Source: Volvox africanus
Lineage: Eukaryota; Chlorophyta; Chlorophyceae; Chlamydomonadales; Volvocaceae
Direction: 5' to 3'
Length of the DNA stretch: 64,000 nucleotides
NCBI GenBank assembly: GCA_030268105.1
Contig: BSDZ01000087.1
Location: 1-64,000 of the forward strand
The position numbers were made by a program, and so were the translations under genes. Positions 48,624-62,145 of the stretch are shown in pieces (position 1 is the stretch's first letter; each line of letters begins with the position of its first letter). The notes under the pieces are model-generated. The model was not told where the DNA came from. It searched no databases and worked only from the letters and a program-made list of their open reading frames with translations.

Positions 48624-51328
48624 GGCTGACCTGCCTGCACCATGTCCGTGAACATTTGTAAGGAATTTTCCTAACTTGCGCCAAATAGATCGGCAGCGCT
48701 TCGTCTTGTTTCATTTTCAACGCATATATCTCTGCAATAAGTTGTGAATTTCATGCATCACTATTGGCGGCAAAAAAAGCTCCGATCCTGTCCCAGCCTC
48801 CTTTTGCATTCACCGCAGCCAGGTGATAGTCCTGAACGTTTTCGAGCATTATGGTCTTGACTTTGTGTAAAAGCCAGCAAAGCCCCTCAATGGGCCGTAT
48901 TACTTGCTCTGTCATTCATTCGTATATGAGTGTTGCTCTTACTCGTGCGCTCGGGAATCATTCGTTCGTATATGAGTGCTCTTCACATTCCAACACCAAT
49001 AGTCAAAAATTTGTATAACAAAAAGTGGAAATGATAAAAAATAAATTAGAATATGATACAAAAATGCAATGAAACAAACAAGAGTGGCAAAATGTTCAAA
49101 GGCTTATTCAGCCGGCAGCATTATGATTTATGTACTGACGAAAATTTAAACATTCATCTAAAGAGCAATAATCATCGGCCAGATTGAAATCGTGTTATCA
49201 CAAAAGAGTGCCCACATTTAAAACAAGCAACTCAAAGACATTGCAATGAGTAAAACACACAAAAGAGTCAATATGCTAAACAACAACTTCAAAACTTTGA
49301 AAAGCAGGGTAAATGATGAGAAGCAGTTTCACCATTACGATTTCTGTTTAGACGTTTAGACTTAAATTGTCATGTGAAGAAATAGTCAATGGCCATATGA
49401 AACTCCTTTAAATTGAGAATAAGCAACTGAAATGCAATGCAATAAGAGAAATACACAAAAGAGAAGAACTTTAAAACGATGAAAAACTAAAAGGGTTATT
49501 GATAAAGCAATTGCACAAGCAGTTTTACATTTCACAGCTGGCTCACAGCAAGCCGGGGTGACAATGGGCGTTACCCACACTTAGCAGACGTGGATGCCTT
49601 ACTCGACTTCACGTTGATCCCCTTCAATCCATCCTTAATCAATTCCTTCAAGCTTCCTACTTCGACCCTTCCATATCTCCTGTTCCATTCCTCCTTCGTT
49701 TGTTGTGTGTGCCCTGTTTGAGTCACACCCACAAACCCTCTTCTCATGTAATCTTGCAAGGCAATTTCGCATCCCTGCTTGCACATGCCGTCCTCTCAGT
49801 GCTCTGATGGCTTGCATGGTTCATGCCTGTTTCTGGGCACCATAATTGTCCTGTTTGTGCCGGGCGAATGCAGTACTCGGGTCTTGGGGTCAATGCCTGA
49901 TACCACCCCCTGCCGGACTGCTTTCTGTGAACCGCCTTGCCTAGCTTGTCCAACATTTTGATGCTATAATGATTTTGCTTCATCCACTGGCCTGGCGTGA
50001 GCCATGCCGACAAATCCGCACTCTTGCTTGATGGCGGATACCACTTCGCATTCCAACTTGTACAAATATCCCTTCCGGCACCCCGACAGCACCACTCTGT
50101 CACATATGCACACGTACACCAATTGGTCCCCAAAACTAATTTTTCCTCCATTTTCGCCCAATGATGCAACGGATATCACCTTTACATAGCTGCTCGGTAC
50201 CACGTAAACATTGTTAATTGTGACTGTGGCGTTCGGACGGCAAGACGGTGCCAATTTTAACGTGCCAATGGCTGTGGGTCGCATGACTCCTCCGTTCATG
50301 CTCATAATGTCAAACTTATCTCTCTCGTTGATTTTGACCACGTCTGTTAGATCCCGTTCATCATAAGTGATGTGGTGAGCTGCTCCTGAGTCCATGCACC
50401 ATCCTTGCACCTTGCTGTGCTGTGACCCCACAAATGCATAGTTATCTGGGTGATCCATCCTGCGGCCTCCTGCATCACCACGTCGCCCTTGATTCCTTTC
50501 TTGTTCTGTCATTGGTCGACTTTTTGCAGTGTGATATTCGCTGTTACTTTGCATTTGCCTTCCCGCTGACCTTGGTGGCATGCTGCTGCTTGCAATGTTG
50601 CGTCTGTCACCTGTCCATTCATCTTCACGACGATGGTATTGCGACTGCTGTGAATTGAATTTGGATCTCTCTTGAAACTCCGGCGGTGACCACGTTAAGG
50701 ATGTGTCCGGCCATATTGGCCAACACAACGAGCCCCTTTGTGGGTCACGCCCGAATATTTTGCCTTTCCAACCTGGAAATCGGCTACCGCCGAATCGCCT
50801 GTGCACCCATTCACGCCTATATCCTCCACCACAATTGCTCTGTCAATTGCTCCACGCACCGCCTCGTCCTGTGCCCACAAACGCGACTGACTCGCTTTTC
50901 GGGTTTCCTACATCCATCCGCCTTTCGAACGCCAGCAATTGGGCGCTCACTCTTGTCTAAGTCAGCAAAGCGGCCGGCCCCTCACTGGAACGTATTACTT
51001 GCTCTGACAGTCTTTTATATACGAGATTCGCTCACATTCCAACACCCCCCGTGAGTGACACTCCGTCGATTCTCAGGATCTACCCCTTACTGCCTCGTCC
51101 CTGCAACCCTGCCCTGGTCCACAGCCGCGTACTTGCGCTCGGGGCACATAACCTGTGAAAAGTCAGCAAAGCGCCCCTCCCTGGGCCGTATAACTAGCTC
51201 TGACATTCATTCGTATATTAGTGTTGCTCACATTCCAACAACGCTTAACCTGATACTTTCAGAGTTGTAACTATCATTCCAAACCTATTTGTATGTCCTA
51301 CCAGCAGGTTATCTCCCTCTCAGTTACT
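48624..51328. repeat. Array unit 19
   Basis: Clean 2705-bp unit, nearly identical to unit 18. It has AACACAACGAG (near 50722) and a private TCTCAGGATC (near 51071). Confidence 0.98.
49964..50806 (-). pseudogene. Copia protease segment, unit 19 copy
   Basis: All 280 codons open. It has the RGSLCWP variant (AACACAACGAG) where unit 18 has RGSFCWP. Confidence 0.85.
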
Positions 51329-54032
51329 GGCTGACCTGCCTGCACCATGTCCGTGAACATTTGTAAGGAATTTTCCTAACTTGCGCCAAATAGATCGGCA
51401 GCGCTTCGTCTTGTTTCATTTTCAACGCATATATCTCTGCAATAAGTTGTGAATTTCATGCATCACTATTGGCGGCAAAAAAAGCTCCGATCCTGTCCCA
51501 GCCTCCTTTTGCATTCACCGCAGCCAGGTGATAGTCCTGAACGTTTTCGAGCATTATGGTCTTGACTTTGTGTAAAAGCCAGCAAAGCCCCTCAATGGGC
51601 CGTATTACTTGCTCTGTCATTCATTCGTATATGAGTGTTGCTCTTACTCGTGCGCTCGGGAATCATTCGTTCGTATATGAGTGCTCTTCACATTCCAACA
51701 CCAATAGTCAAAAATTTGTATTACAAAAAGTGGAAATGATAAAAAATAAATTAGAATATGATACAAAAATGCAATGAAACAAACAAGAGTGGCAAAATGT
51801 TCAAAGGCTTATTCAGCCGGCAGCATTATGATTTATGTACTGACGAAAATTTAAACATTCATCTAAAGAGCAATAATCATCGGCCAGATTGAAATCGTGT
51901 TATCACAAAAGAGTGCCCACATTTAAAACAAGCAACTCAAATGCATTGCAATGAGTAAAACACACAAAAGAGTCAATATGCTAAACAACAACTTCAAAAC
52001 TTTGAAAAGCAGGGTAAATGATGAGAAGCAGTTTCACCATTACGATTTCTGTTTAGACGTTTAGACTTAAATTGTCATGTGAAGAAATAGTCAATGGCCA
52101 TATGAAACTCCTTTAAATTGAGTATAAGCAACTGAAATGCAATGCAATAAGAGAAATACACAAAAGAGAAGAACTTTAAAACGATGAAAAACTAAAAGGG
52201 TTATTGATAAAGCAATTGCACAAGCAGTTTTACATTTCACAGCTGGCTCACAGCAAGCCGGGGTGACAATGGGCGTTACCACACTTAGCAGACGTGGATG
52301 CCTTACTCGACTTCACGTTGATCCCCTTCAATCCATCCTTAATCAATTCCTTCAAGCTTCCTACTTCGACCCTTCCATATCTCCTGTTCCATTCCTCCTT
52401 CGTTTGTTGTGTGTGCCCTGTTTGAGTCACACCCACAAACCCTCTTCTCATGTAATCTTGCAAGGCAGTTTCGCATCCCTGCTTGCACATGCCGTCCTCT
52501 CAGTGCTCTGATGGCTTGCATGGTTCATGCCTGTTTCTGGGCACCATAATTGTCCTGTTTGTGCCGGGCGAATGCAGTACTCGGGTCTTGGGGTCAATGC
52601 CTGATACCACCCCCTGCCGGACTGCTTTCTGTGAACCGCCTTGCCTAGCTTGTCCAACATTTTGATGCTATAATGATTTTGCTTCATCCACTGGCCTGGC
52701 GTGAGCCATGCCGACAAATCCGCACTCTTGCTTGATGGCGGATACCACTTCGCATTCCAACTTGTACAAATATCCCTTCCGGCACCCCGACAGCACCACT
52801 CTGTCACATATGCACACGTACACCAATTGGTCCCCAAAACTAATTTTTCCTCCATTTTCGCCCAATGATGCAACGGATATCACCTTTACATAGCTGCTCG
52901 GTACCACGTAAACATTGTTAATTGTGACTGTGGCGTTCGGACGGCAAGACGGTGCCAATTTTAACGTGCCAATGGCTGTGGGTCGCATGACTCCTCCGTT
53001 CATGCTCATAATGTCAAACTTATCTCTCTCGTTGATTTTGACCACGTCTGTTAGATCCCGTTCATCATAAGTGATGTGGTGAGCTGCTCCTGAGTCCATG
53101 CACCATCCTTGCACCTTGCTGTGCTGTGACCCCACAAATGCATAGTTATCTGGGTGATCCATCCTGCGGCCTCCTGCATCACCACGTCGCCCTTGATTCC
53201 TTTCTTGTTCTGTCATTGGTCGACTTTTTGCAGTGTGATATTCGCTGTTACTTTGCATTTGCCTTCCCGCTGACCTTGGTGGCATGCTGCTGCTTGCAAT
53301 GTTGCGTCTGTCACCTGTCCATTCATCTTCACGACGATGGTATTGCGACTGCTGTGAATTGAATTTGGATCTCTCTTGAAACTCCGGCGGTGACCACGTT
53401 AAGGATGTGTCCGGCCATATTGGCCAACACAACGAGCCCCTTTGTGGGTCACGCCCGAATATTTTGCCTTTCCAACCTGGAAATCGGCTACCGCCGAATC
53501 GCCTGTGCACCCATTCACGCCTATATCCTCCACCACAATTGCTCTGTCAATTGCTCCACGCACCGCCTCGTCCTGTGCCCACAAACGCGACTGACTCGCT
53601 TTTCGGGTTTCCTACATCCATCCGCCTTTCGAACGCCAGCAATTGGGCGCTCACTCTTGTCTAAGTCAGCAAAGCGGCCGGCCCCTCACTGGAACGTATT
53701 ACTTGCTCTGACAGTCTTTTATATACGAGATTCGCTCACATTCCAACACCCCCCGTGAGTGACACTCCGTCGATTCTCACGATCTACCCCTTACTGCCTC
53801 GTCCCTGCAACCCTGCCCTGGTCCACAGCCGCGTACTTGCGCTCGGGGCACATAACCTGTGAAAAGTCAGCAAAGCGCCCCTCCCTGGGCCGTATAACTA
53901 GCTCTGACATTCATTCGTATATTAGTGTTGCTCACATTCCAACAACGCTTAACCTGATACTTTCAGAGTTGTAACTATCATTCCAAACCTATTTGTATGT
54001 CCTACCAGCAGGTTATCTCCCTCTCAGTTACT
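51329..54032. repeat. Array unit 20
   Basis: Clean 2704-bp unit. Diagnostic sites: TGTATTACA, CAAATGCATT, GAGTATAAGC, ACCACAC, GGCAGTTTCG, AACACAACGAG. By eye it is indistinguishable from unit 21. Confidence 0.98.
52668..53510 (-). pseudogene. Copia protease segment, unit 20 copy
   Basis: All 280 codons open, RGSLCWP variant, ending at the shared TAG. Confidence 0.85.
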
Positions 54033-56736
54033 GGCTGACCTGCCTGCACCATGTCCGTGAACATTTGTAAGGAATTTTCCTAACTTGCGCCAAATAGATC
54101 GGCAGCGCTTCGTCTTGTTTCATTTTCAACGCATATATCTCTGCAATAAGTTGTGAATTTCATGCATCACTATTGGCGGCAAAAAAAGCTCCGATCCTGT
54201 CCCAGCCTCCTTTTGCATTCACCGCAGCCAGGTGATAGTCCTGAACGTTTTCGAGCATTATGGTCTTGACTTTGTGTAAAAGCCAGCAAAGCCCCTCAAT
54301 GGGCCGTATTACTTGCTCTGTCATTCATTCGTATATGAGTGTTGCTCTTACTCGTGCGCTCGGGAATCATTCGTTCGTATATGAGTGCTCTTCACATTCC
54401 AACACCAATAGTCAAAAATTTGTATTACAAAAAGTGGAAATGATAAAAAATAAATTAGAATATGATACAAAAATGCAATGAAACAAACAAGAGTGGCAAA
54501 ATGTTCAAAGGCTTATTCAGCCGGCAGCATTATGATTTATGTACTGACGAAAATTTAAACATTCATCTAAAGAGCAATAATCATCGGCCAGATTGAAATC
54601 GTGTTATCACAAAAGAGTGCCCACATTTAAAACAAGCAACTCAAATGCATTGCAATGAGTAAAACACACAAAAGAGTCAATATGCTAAACAACAACTTCA
54701 AAACTTTGAAAAGCAGGGTAAATGATGAGAAGCAGTTTCACCATTACGATTTCTGTTTAGACGTTTAGACTTAAATTGTCATGTGAAGAAATAGTCAATG
54801 GCCATATGAAACTCCTTTAAATTGAGTATAAGCAACTGAAATGCAATGCAATAAGAGAAATACACAAAAGAGAAGAACTTTAAAACGATGAAAAACTAAA
54901 AGGGTTATTGATAAAGCAATTGCACAAGCAGTTTTACATTTCACAGCTGGCTCACAGCAAGCCGGGGTGACAATGGGCGTTACCACACTTAGCAGACGTG
55001 GATGCCTTACTCGACTTCACGTTGATCCCCTTCAATCCATCCTTAATCAATTCCTTCAAGCTTCCTACTTCGACCCTTCCATATCTCCTGTTCCATTCCT
55101 CCTTCGTTTGTTGTGTGTGCCCTGTTTGAGTCACACCCACAAACCCTCTTCTCATGTAATCTTGCAAGGCAGTTTCGCATCCCTGCTTGCACATGCCGTC
55201 CTCTCAGTGCTCTGATGGCTTGCATGGTTCATGCCTGTTTCTGGGCACCATAATTGTCCTGTTTGTGCCGGGCGAATGCAGTACTCGGGTCTTGGGGTCA
55301 ATGCCTGATACCACCCCCTGCCGGACTGCTTTCTGTGAACCGCCTTGCCTAGCTTGTCCAACATTTTGATGCTATAATGATTTTGCTTCATCCACTGGCC
55401 TGGCGTGAGCCATGCCGACAAATCCGCACTCTTGCTTGATGGCGGATACCACTTCGCATTCCAACTTGTACAAATATCCCTTCCGGCACCCCGACAGCAC
55501 CACTCTGTCACATATGCACACGTACACCAATTGGTCCCCAAAACTAATTTTTCCTCCATTTTCGCCCAATGATGCAACGGATATCACCTTTACATAGCTG
55601 CTCGGTACCACGTAAACATTGTTAATTGTGACTGTGGCGTTCGGACGGCAAGACGGTGCCAATTTTAACGTGCCAATGGCTGTGGGTCGCATGACTCCTC
55701 CGTTCATGCTCATAATGTCAAACTTATCTCTCTCGTTGATTTTGACCACGTCTGTTAGATCCCGTTCATCATAAGTGATGTGGTGAGCTGCTCCTGAGTC
55801 CATGCACCATCCTTGCACCTTGCTGTGCTGTGACCCCACAAATGCATAGTTATCTGGGTGATCCATCCTGCGGCCTCCTGCATCACCACGTCGCCCTTGA
55901 TTCCTTTCTTGTTCTGTCATTGGTCGACTTTTTGCAGTGTGATATTCGCTGTTACTTTGCATTTGCCTTCCCGCTGACCTTGGTGGCATGCTGCTGCTTG
56001 CAATGTTGCGTCTGTCACCTGTCCATTCATCTTCACGACGATGGTATTGCGACTGCTGTGAATTGAATTTGGATCTCTCTTGAAACTCCGGCGGTGACCA
56101 CGTTAAGGATGTGTCCGGCCATATTGGCCAACACAACGAGCCCCTTTGTGGGTCACGCCCGAATATTTTGCCTTTCCAACCTGGAAATCGGCTACCGCCG
56201 AATCGCCTGTGCACCCATTCACGCCTATATCCTCCACCACAATTGCTCTGTCAATTGCTCCACGCACCGCCTCGTCCTGTGCCCACAAACGCGACTGACT
56301 CGCTTTTCGGGTTTCCTACATCCATCCGCCTTTCGAACGCCAGCAATTGGGCGCTCACTCTTGTCTAAGTCAGCAAAGCGGCCGGCCCCTCACTGGAACG
56401 TATTACTTGCTCTGACAGTCTTTTATATACGAGATTCGCTCACATTCCAACACCCCCCGTGAGTGACACTCCGTCGATTCTCACGATCTACCCCTTACTG
56501 CCTCGTCCCTGCAACCCTGCCCTGGTCCACAGCCGCGTACTTGCGCTCGGGGCACATAACCTGTGAAAAGTCAGCAAAGCGCCCCTCCCTGGGCCGTATA
56601 ACTAGCTCTGACATTCATTCGTATATTAGTGTTGCTCACATTCCAACAACGCTTAACCTGATACTTTCAGAGTTGTAACTATCATTCCAAACCTATTTGT
56701 ATGTCCTACCAGCAGGTTATCTCCCTCTCAGTTACT
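54033..56736. repeat. Array unit 21
   Basis: Clean 2704-bp unit that appears identical to unit 20 at all sites compared. Confidence 0.98.
55372..56214 (-). pseudogene. Copia protease segment, unit 21 copy
   Basis: All 280 codons open, RGSLCWP variant, apparently identical to the unit 20 copy. Confidence 0.85.
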
Positions 56737-59440
56737 GGCTGACCTGCCTGCACCATGTCCGTGAACATTTGTAAGGAATTTTCCTAACTTGCGCCAAATA
56801 GATCGGCAGCGCTTCGTCTTGTTTCATTTTCAACGCATATATCTCTGCAATAAGTTGTGAATTTCATGCATCACTATTGGCGGCAAAAAAAGCTCCGATC
56901 CTGTCCCAGCCTCCTTTTGCATTCACCGCAGCCAGGTGATAGTCCTGAACGTTTTCGAGCATTATGGTCTTGACTTTGTGTAAAAGCCAGCAAAGCCCCT
57001 CAATGGGCCGTATTACTTGCTCTGTCATTCATTCGTATATGAGTGTTGCTCTTACTCGTGCGCTCGGGAATCATTCGTTCGTATATGAGTGCTCTTCACA
57101 TTCCAACACCAATAGTCAAAAATTTGTATTACAAAAAGTGGAAATGATAAAAAATAAATTAGAATATGATACAAAAATGCAATGAAACAAACAAGAGTGG
57201 CAAAATGTTCAAAGGCTTATTCAGCCGGCAGCATTATGATTTATGTACTGACGAAAATTTAAACATTCATCTAAAGAGCAATAATCATCGGCCAGATTGA
57301 AATCGTGTTATCACAAAAGAGTGCCCACATTTAAAACAAGCAACTCAAAGACATTGCAATGAGTAAAACACACAAAAGAGTCAATATGCTAAACAACAAC
57401 TTCAAAACTTTGAAAAGCAGGGTAAATGATGAGAAGCAGTTTCACCATTACGATTTCTGTTTAGACGTTTAGACTTAAATTGTCATGTGAAGAAATAGTC
57501 AATGGCCATATGAAACTCCTTTAAATTGAGTATAAGCAACTGAAATGCAATGCAATAAGAGAAATACACAAAAGAGAAGAACTTTAAAACGATGAAAAAC
57601 TAAAAGGGTTATTGATAAAGCAATTGCACAAGCAGTTTTACATTTCACAGCTGGCTCACAGCAAGCCGGGGTGACAATGGGCGTTACCACACTTAGCAGA
57701 CGTGGATGCCTTACTCGACTTCACGTTGATCCCCTTCAATCCATCCTTAATCAATTCCTTCAAGCTTCCTACTTCGACCCTTCCATATCTCCTGTTCCAT
57801 TCCTCCTTCGTTTGTTGTGTGTGCCCTGTTTGAGTCACACCCACAAACCCTCTTCTCATGTAATCTTGCAAGGCAGTTTCGCATCCCTGCTTGCACATGC
57901 CGTCCTCTCAGTGCTCTGATGGCTTGCATGGTTCATGCCTGTTTCTGGGCACCATAATTGTCCTGTTTGTGCCGGGCGAATGCAGTACTCGGGTCTTGGG
58001 GTCAATGCCTGATACCACCCCCTGCCGGACTGCTTTCTGTGAACCGCCTTGCCTAGCTTGTCCAACATTTTGATGCTATAATGATTTTGCTTCATCCACT
58101 GGCCTGGCGTGAGCCATGCCGACAAATCCGCACTCTTGCTTGATGGCGGATACCACTTCGCATTCCAACTTGTACAAATATCCCTTCCGGCACCCCGACA
58201 GCACCACTCTGTCACATATGCACACGTACACCAATTGGTCCCCAAAACTAATTTTTCCTCCATTTTCGCCCAATGATGCAACGGATATCACCTTTACATA
58301 GCTGCTCGGTACCACGTAAACATTGTTAATTGTGACTGTGGCGTTCGGACGGCAAGACGGTGCCAATTTTAACGTGCCAATGGCTGTGGGTCGCATGACT
58401 CCTCCGTTCATGCTCATAATGTCAAACTTATCTCTCTCGTTGATTTTGACCACGTCTGTTAGATCCCGTTCATCATAAGTGATGTGGTGAGCTGCTCCTG
58501 AGTCCATGCACCATCCTTGCACCTTGCTGTGCTGTGACCCCACAAATGCATAGTTATCTGGGTGATCCATCCTGCGGCCTCCTGCATCACCACGTCGCCC
58601 TTGATTCCTTTCTTGTTCTGTCATTGGTCGACTTTTTGCAGTGTGATATTCGCTGTTACTTTGCATTTGCCTTCCCGCTGACCTTGGTGGCATGCTGCTG
58701 CTTGCAATGTTGCGTCTGTCACCTGTCCATTCATCTTCACGACGATGGTATTGCGACTGCTGTGAATTGAATTTGGATCTCTCTTGAAACTCCGGCGGTG
58801 ACCACGTTAAGGATGTGTCCGGCCATATTGGCCAACAAAACGAGCCCCTTTGTGGGTCACGCCCGAATATTTTGCCTTTCCAACCTGGAAATCGGCTACC
58901 GCCGAATCGCCTGTGCACCCATTCACGCCTATATCCTCCACCACAATTGCTCTGTCAATTGCTCCACGCACCGCCTCGTCCTGTGCCCACAAACGCGACT
59001 GACTCGCTTTTCGGGTTTCCTACATCCATCCGCCTTTCGAACGCCAGCAATTGGGCGCTCACTCTTGTCTAAGTCAGCAAAGCGGCCGGCCCCTCACTGG
59101 AACGTATTACTTGCTCTGACAGTCTTTTATATACGAGATTCGCTCACATTCCAACACCCCCCGTGAGTGACACTCCGTCGATTCTCACGATCTACCCCTT
59201 ACTGCCTCGTCCCTGCAACCCTGCCCTGGTCCACAGCCGCGTACTTGCGCTCGGGGCACATAACCTGTGAAAAGTCAGCAAAGCGCCCCTCCCTGGGCCG
59301 TATAACTAGCTCTGACATTCATTCGTATATTAGTGTTGCTCACATTCCAACAACGCTTAACCTGATACTTTCAGAGTTGTAACTATCATTCCAAACCTAT
59401 TTGTATGTCCTACCAGCAGGTTATCTCCCTCTCAGTTACT
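56737..59440. repeat. Array unit 22
   Basis: Clean 2704-bp unit. It is like unit 21 except for CAAAGACATT (near 57346) and AACAAAACGAG (near 58833), a mosaic of two unit types. Confidence 0.98.
58076..58918 (-). pseudogene. Copia protease segment, unit 22 copy
   Basis: All 280 codons open, RGSFCWP variant. Confidence 0.85.
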
Positions 59441-62145
59441 GGCTGACCTGCCTGCACCATGTCCGTGAACATTTGTAAGGAATTTTCCTAACTTGCGCCA
59501 AATAGATCGGCAGCGCTTCGTCTTGTTTCATTTTCAACGCATATATCTCTGCAATAAGTTGTGAATTTCATGCATCACTATTGGCGGCAAAAAAAGCTCC
59601 GATCCTGTCCCAGCCTCCTTTTGCATTCACCGCAGCCAGGTGATAGTCCTGAACGTTTTCGAGCATTATGGTCTTGACTTTGTGTAAAAGCCAGCAAAGC
59701 CCCTCAATGGGCCGTATTACTTGCTCTGTCATTCATTCGTATATGAGTGTTGCTCTTACTCGTGCGCTCGGGAATCATTCGTTCGTATATGAGTGCTCTT
59801 CACATTCCAACACCAATAGTCAAAAATTTGTATTACAAAAAGTGGAAATGATAAAAAATAAATAAGAATATGATACAAAAATGCAATGAAACAAACAAGA
59901 GTGGCAAAATGTTCAAAGGCTTATTCAGCCGGCAGCATTATGATTTATGTACTGACGAAAATTTAAACATTCATCTAAAGAGCAATAATCATCGGCCAGA
60001 TTGAAATCGTGTTATCACAAAAGAGTGCCCACATTTAAAACAAGCAACTCAAATACATTGCAATGAGTAAAACACACAAAAGAGTCAATATGCTAAACAA
60101 CAACTTCAAAACTTTGAAAAGCAGGGTAAATGATGAGAAGCAGTTTCACCATTACGATTTCTGTTTAGACGTTTAGACTTAAATTGTCATGTGAAGAAAT
60201 AGTCAATGGCCATATGAAACTCCTTTAAATTGAGTATAAGCAACTGAAATGCAATGCAATAAGAGAAATACACAAAAGAGAAGAACTTTAAAACGATGAA
60301 AAACTAAAAGGGTTATTGATAAAGCAATTGCACAAGCAGTTTTACATTTCACAGCTGGCTCACAGCAAGCCGGGGTGACAATGGGCGTTACCCACACTTA
60401 GCAGACGTGGATGCCTTACTCGACTTCACGTTGATCCCCTTCAATCCATCCTTAATCAATTCCTTCAAGCTTCCTACTTCGACCCTTCCATATCTCCTGT
60501 TCCATTCCTCCTTCGTTTGTTGTGTGTGCCCTGTTTGAGTCACACCCACAAACCCTCTTCTCATGTAATCTTGCAAGGCAATTTCGCATCCCTGCTTGCA
60601 CATGCCGTCCTCTCAGTGCTCTGATGGCTTGCATGGTTCATGCCTGTTTCTGGGCACCATAATTGTCCTGTTTGTGCCGGGCGAATGCAGTACTCGGGTC
60701 TTGGGGTCAATGCCTGATACCACCCCCTGCCGGACTGCTTTCTGTGAACCGCCTTGCCTAGCTTGTCCAACATTTTGATGCTATAATGATTTTGCTTCAT
60801 CCACTGGCCTGGCGTGAGCCATGCCGACAAATCCGCACTCTTGCTTGATGGCGGATACCACTTCGCATTCCAACTTGTACAAATATCCCTTCCGGCACCC
60901 CGACAGCACCACTCTGTCACATATGCACACGTACACCAATTGGTCCCCAAAACTAATTTTTCCTCCATTTTCGCCCAATGATGCAACGGATATCACCTTT
61001 ACGTAGCTGCTCGGTACCATGTACACATTGTTAATTGTGACTGTGGCGTTCGGACGGCAAGACGGTGCCAATTTTAACGTGCCAATGGCTGTGGGTCGCA
61101 TGACTCCTCCGTTCATGCTCATAATGTCAAACTTATCTCTCTCGTTGATTTTGACCACGTCTGTTAGATCCCGTTCATCATAAGTGATGTGGTGAGCTGC
61201 TCCTGAGTCCATGCACCATCCTTGCACCTTGCTGTGCTGTGACCCCACAAATGCATAGTTATCTGGGTGATCCATCCTGCGGCCTCCTGCATCACCACGT
61301 CGCCCTTGATTCCTTTCTTGTTCTGTCATTGGTCGACTTTTTGCAGTGTGATATTCGCTGTTACTTTGCATTTGCCTTCCCGCTGACCTTGGTGGCATGC
61401 TGCTGCTTGCAATGTTGCGTCTGTCACCTGTCCATTCATCTTCACGACGATGGTATTGTGACTGCTGTGAATTGAATTTGGATCTCTCTTGAAACTCCGG
61501 CGGTGACCACGTTAAGGATGTGTCCGGCCATATTGGCCAACACAACGAGCCCCTTTGTGGGTCACGCCCGAATATTTTGCCTTTCCAACCTGGAAATCGG
61601 CTACCGCCGAATCGCCTGTGCACCCATTCACGCCTATATCCTCCACCACAATTGCTCTGTCAATTGCTCCACGCACCGCCTCGTCCTGTGCCCACAAACG
61701 CGACTGACTCGCTTTTCGGGTTTCCTACATCCATCCGCCTTTCGAACGCCAGCAATTGGGCGCTCACTCTTGTCTAAGTCAGCAAAGCGGCCGGCCCCTC
61801 ACTGGAACGTATTACTTGCTCTGACAGTCTTTTATATACGAGATTCGCTCACATTCCAACACCCCCCGTGAGTGACACTCCGTCGATTCTCACGATCTAC
61901 CCCTTACTGCCTCGTCCCTGCAACCCTGCCCTGGTCCACAGCCGCGTACTTGCGCTCGGGGCACATAACCTGTGAAAAGTCAGCAAAGCGCCCCTCCCTG
62001 GGCCGTATAACTAGCTCTGACATTCATTCGTATATTAGTGTTGCTCACATTCCAACAACGCTTAACCTGATACTTTCAGAGTTGTAACTATCATTCCAAA
62101 CCTATTTGTATGTCCTACCAGCAGGTTATCTCCCTCTCAGTTACT
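59441..62145. repeat. Array unit 23
   Basis: Clean 2705-bp unit. Private sites: AAATAAATAAGAATATG (near 59857), CAAATACATT (near 60048), ATTGTGACTGCT (near 61455). It shares three clustered substitutions at 61003, 61020 and 61024 with unit 24. Confidence 0.98.
60781..61623 (-). pseudogene. Copia protease segment, unit 23 copy
   Basis: All 280 codons open, RGSLCWP variant. NNVYMVPSS replaces NNVYVVPSS because of the substitution at 61020; 61003 and 61024 are silent in this frame. Confidence 0.85.
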
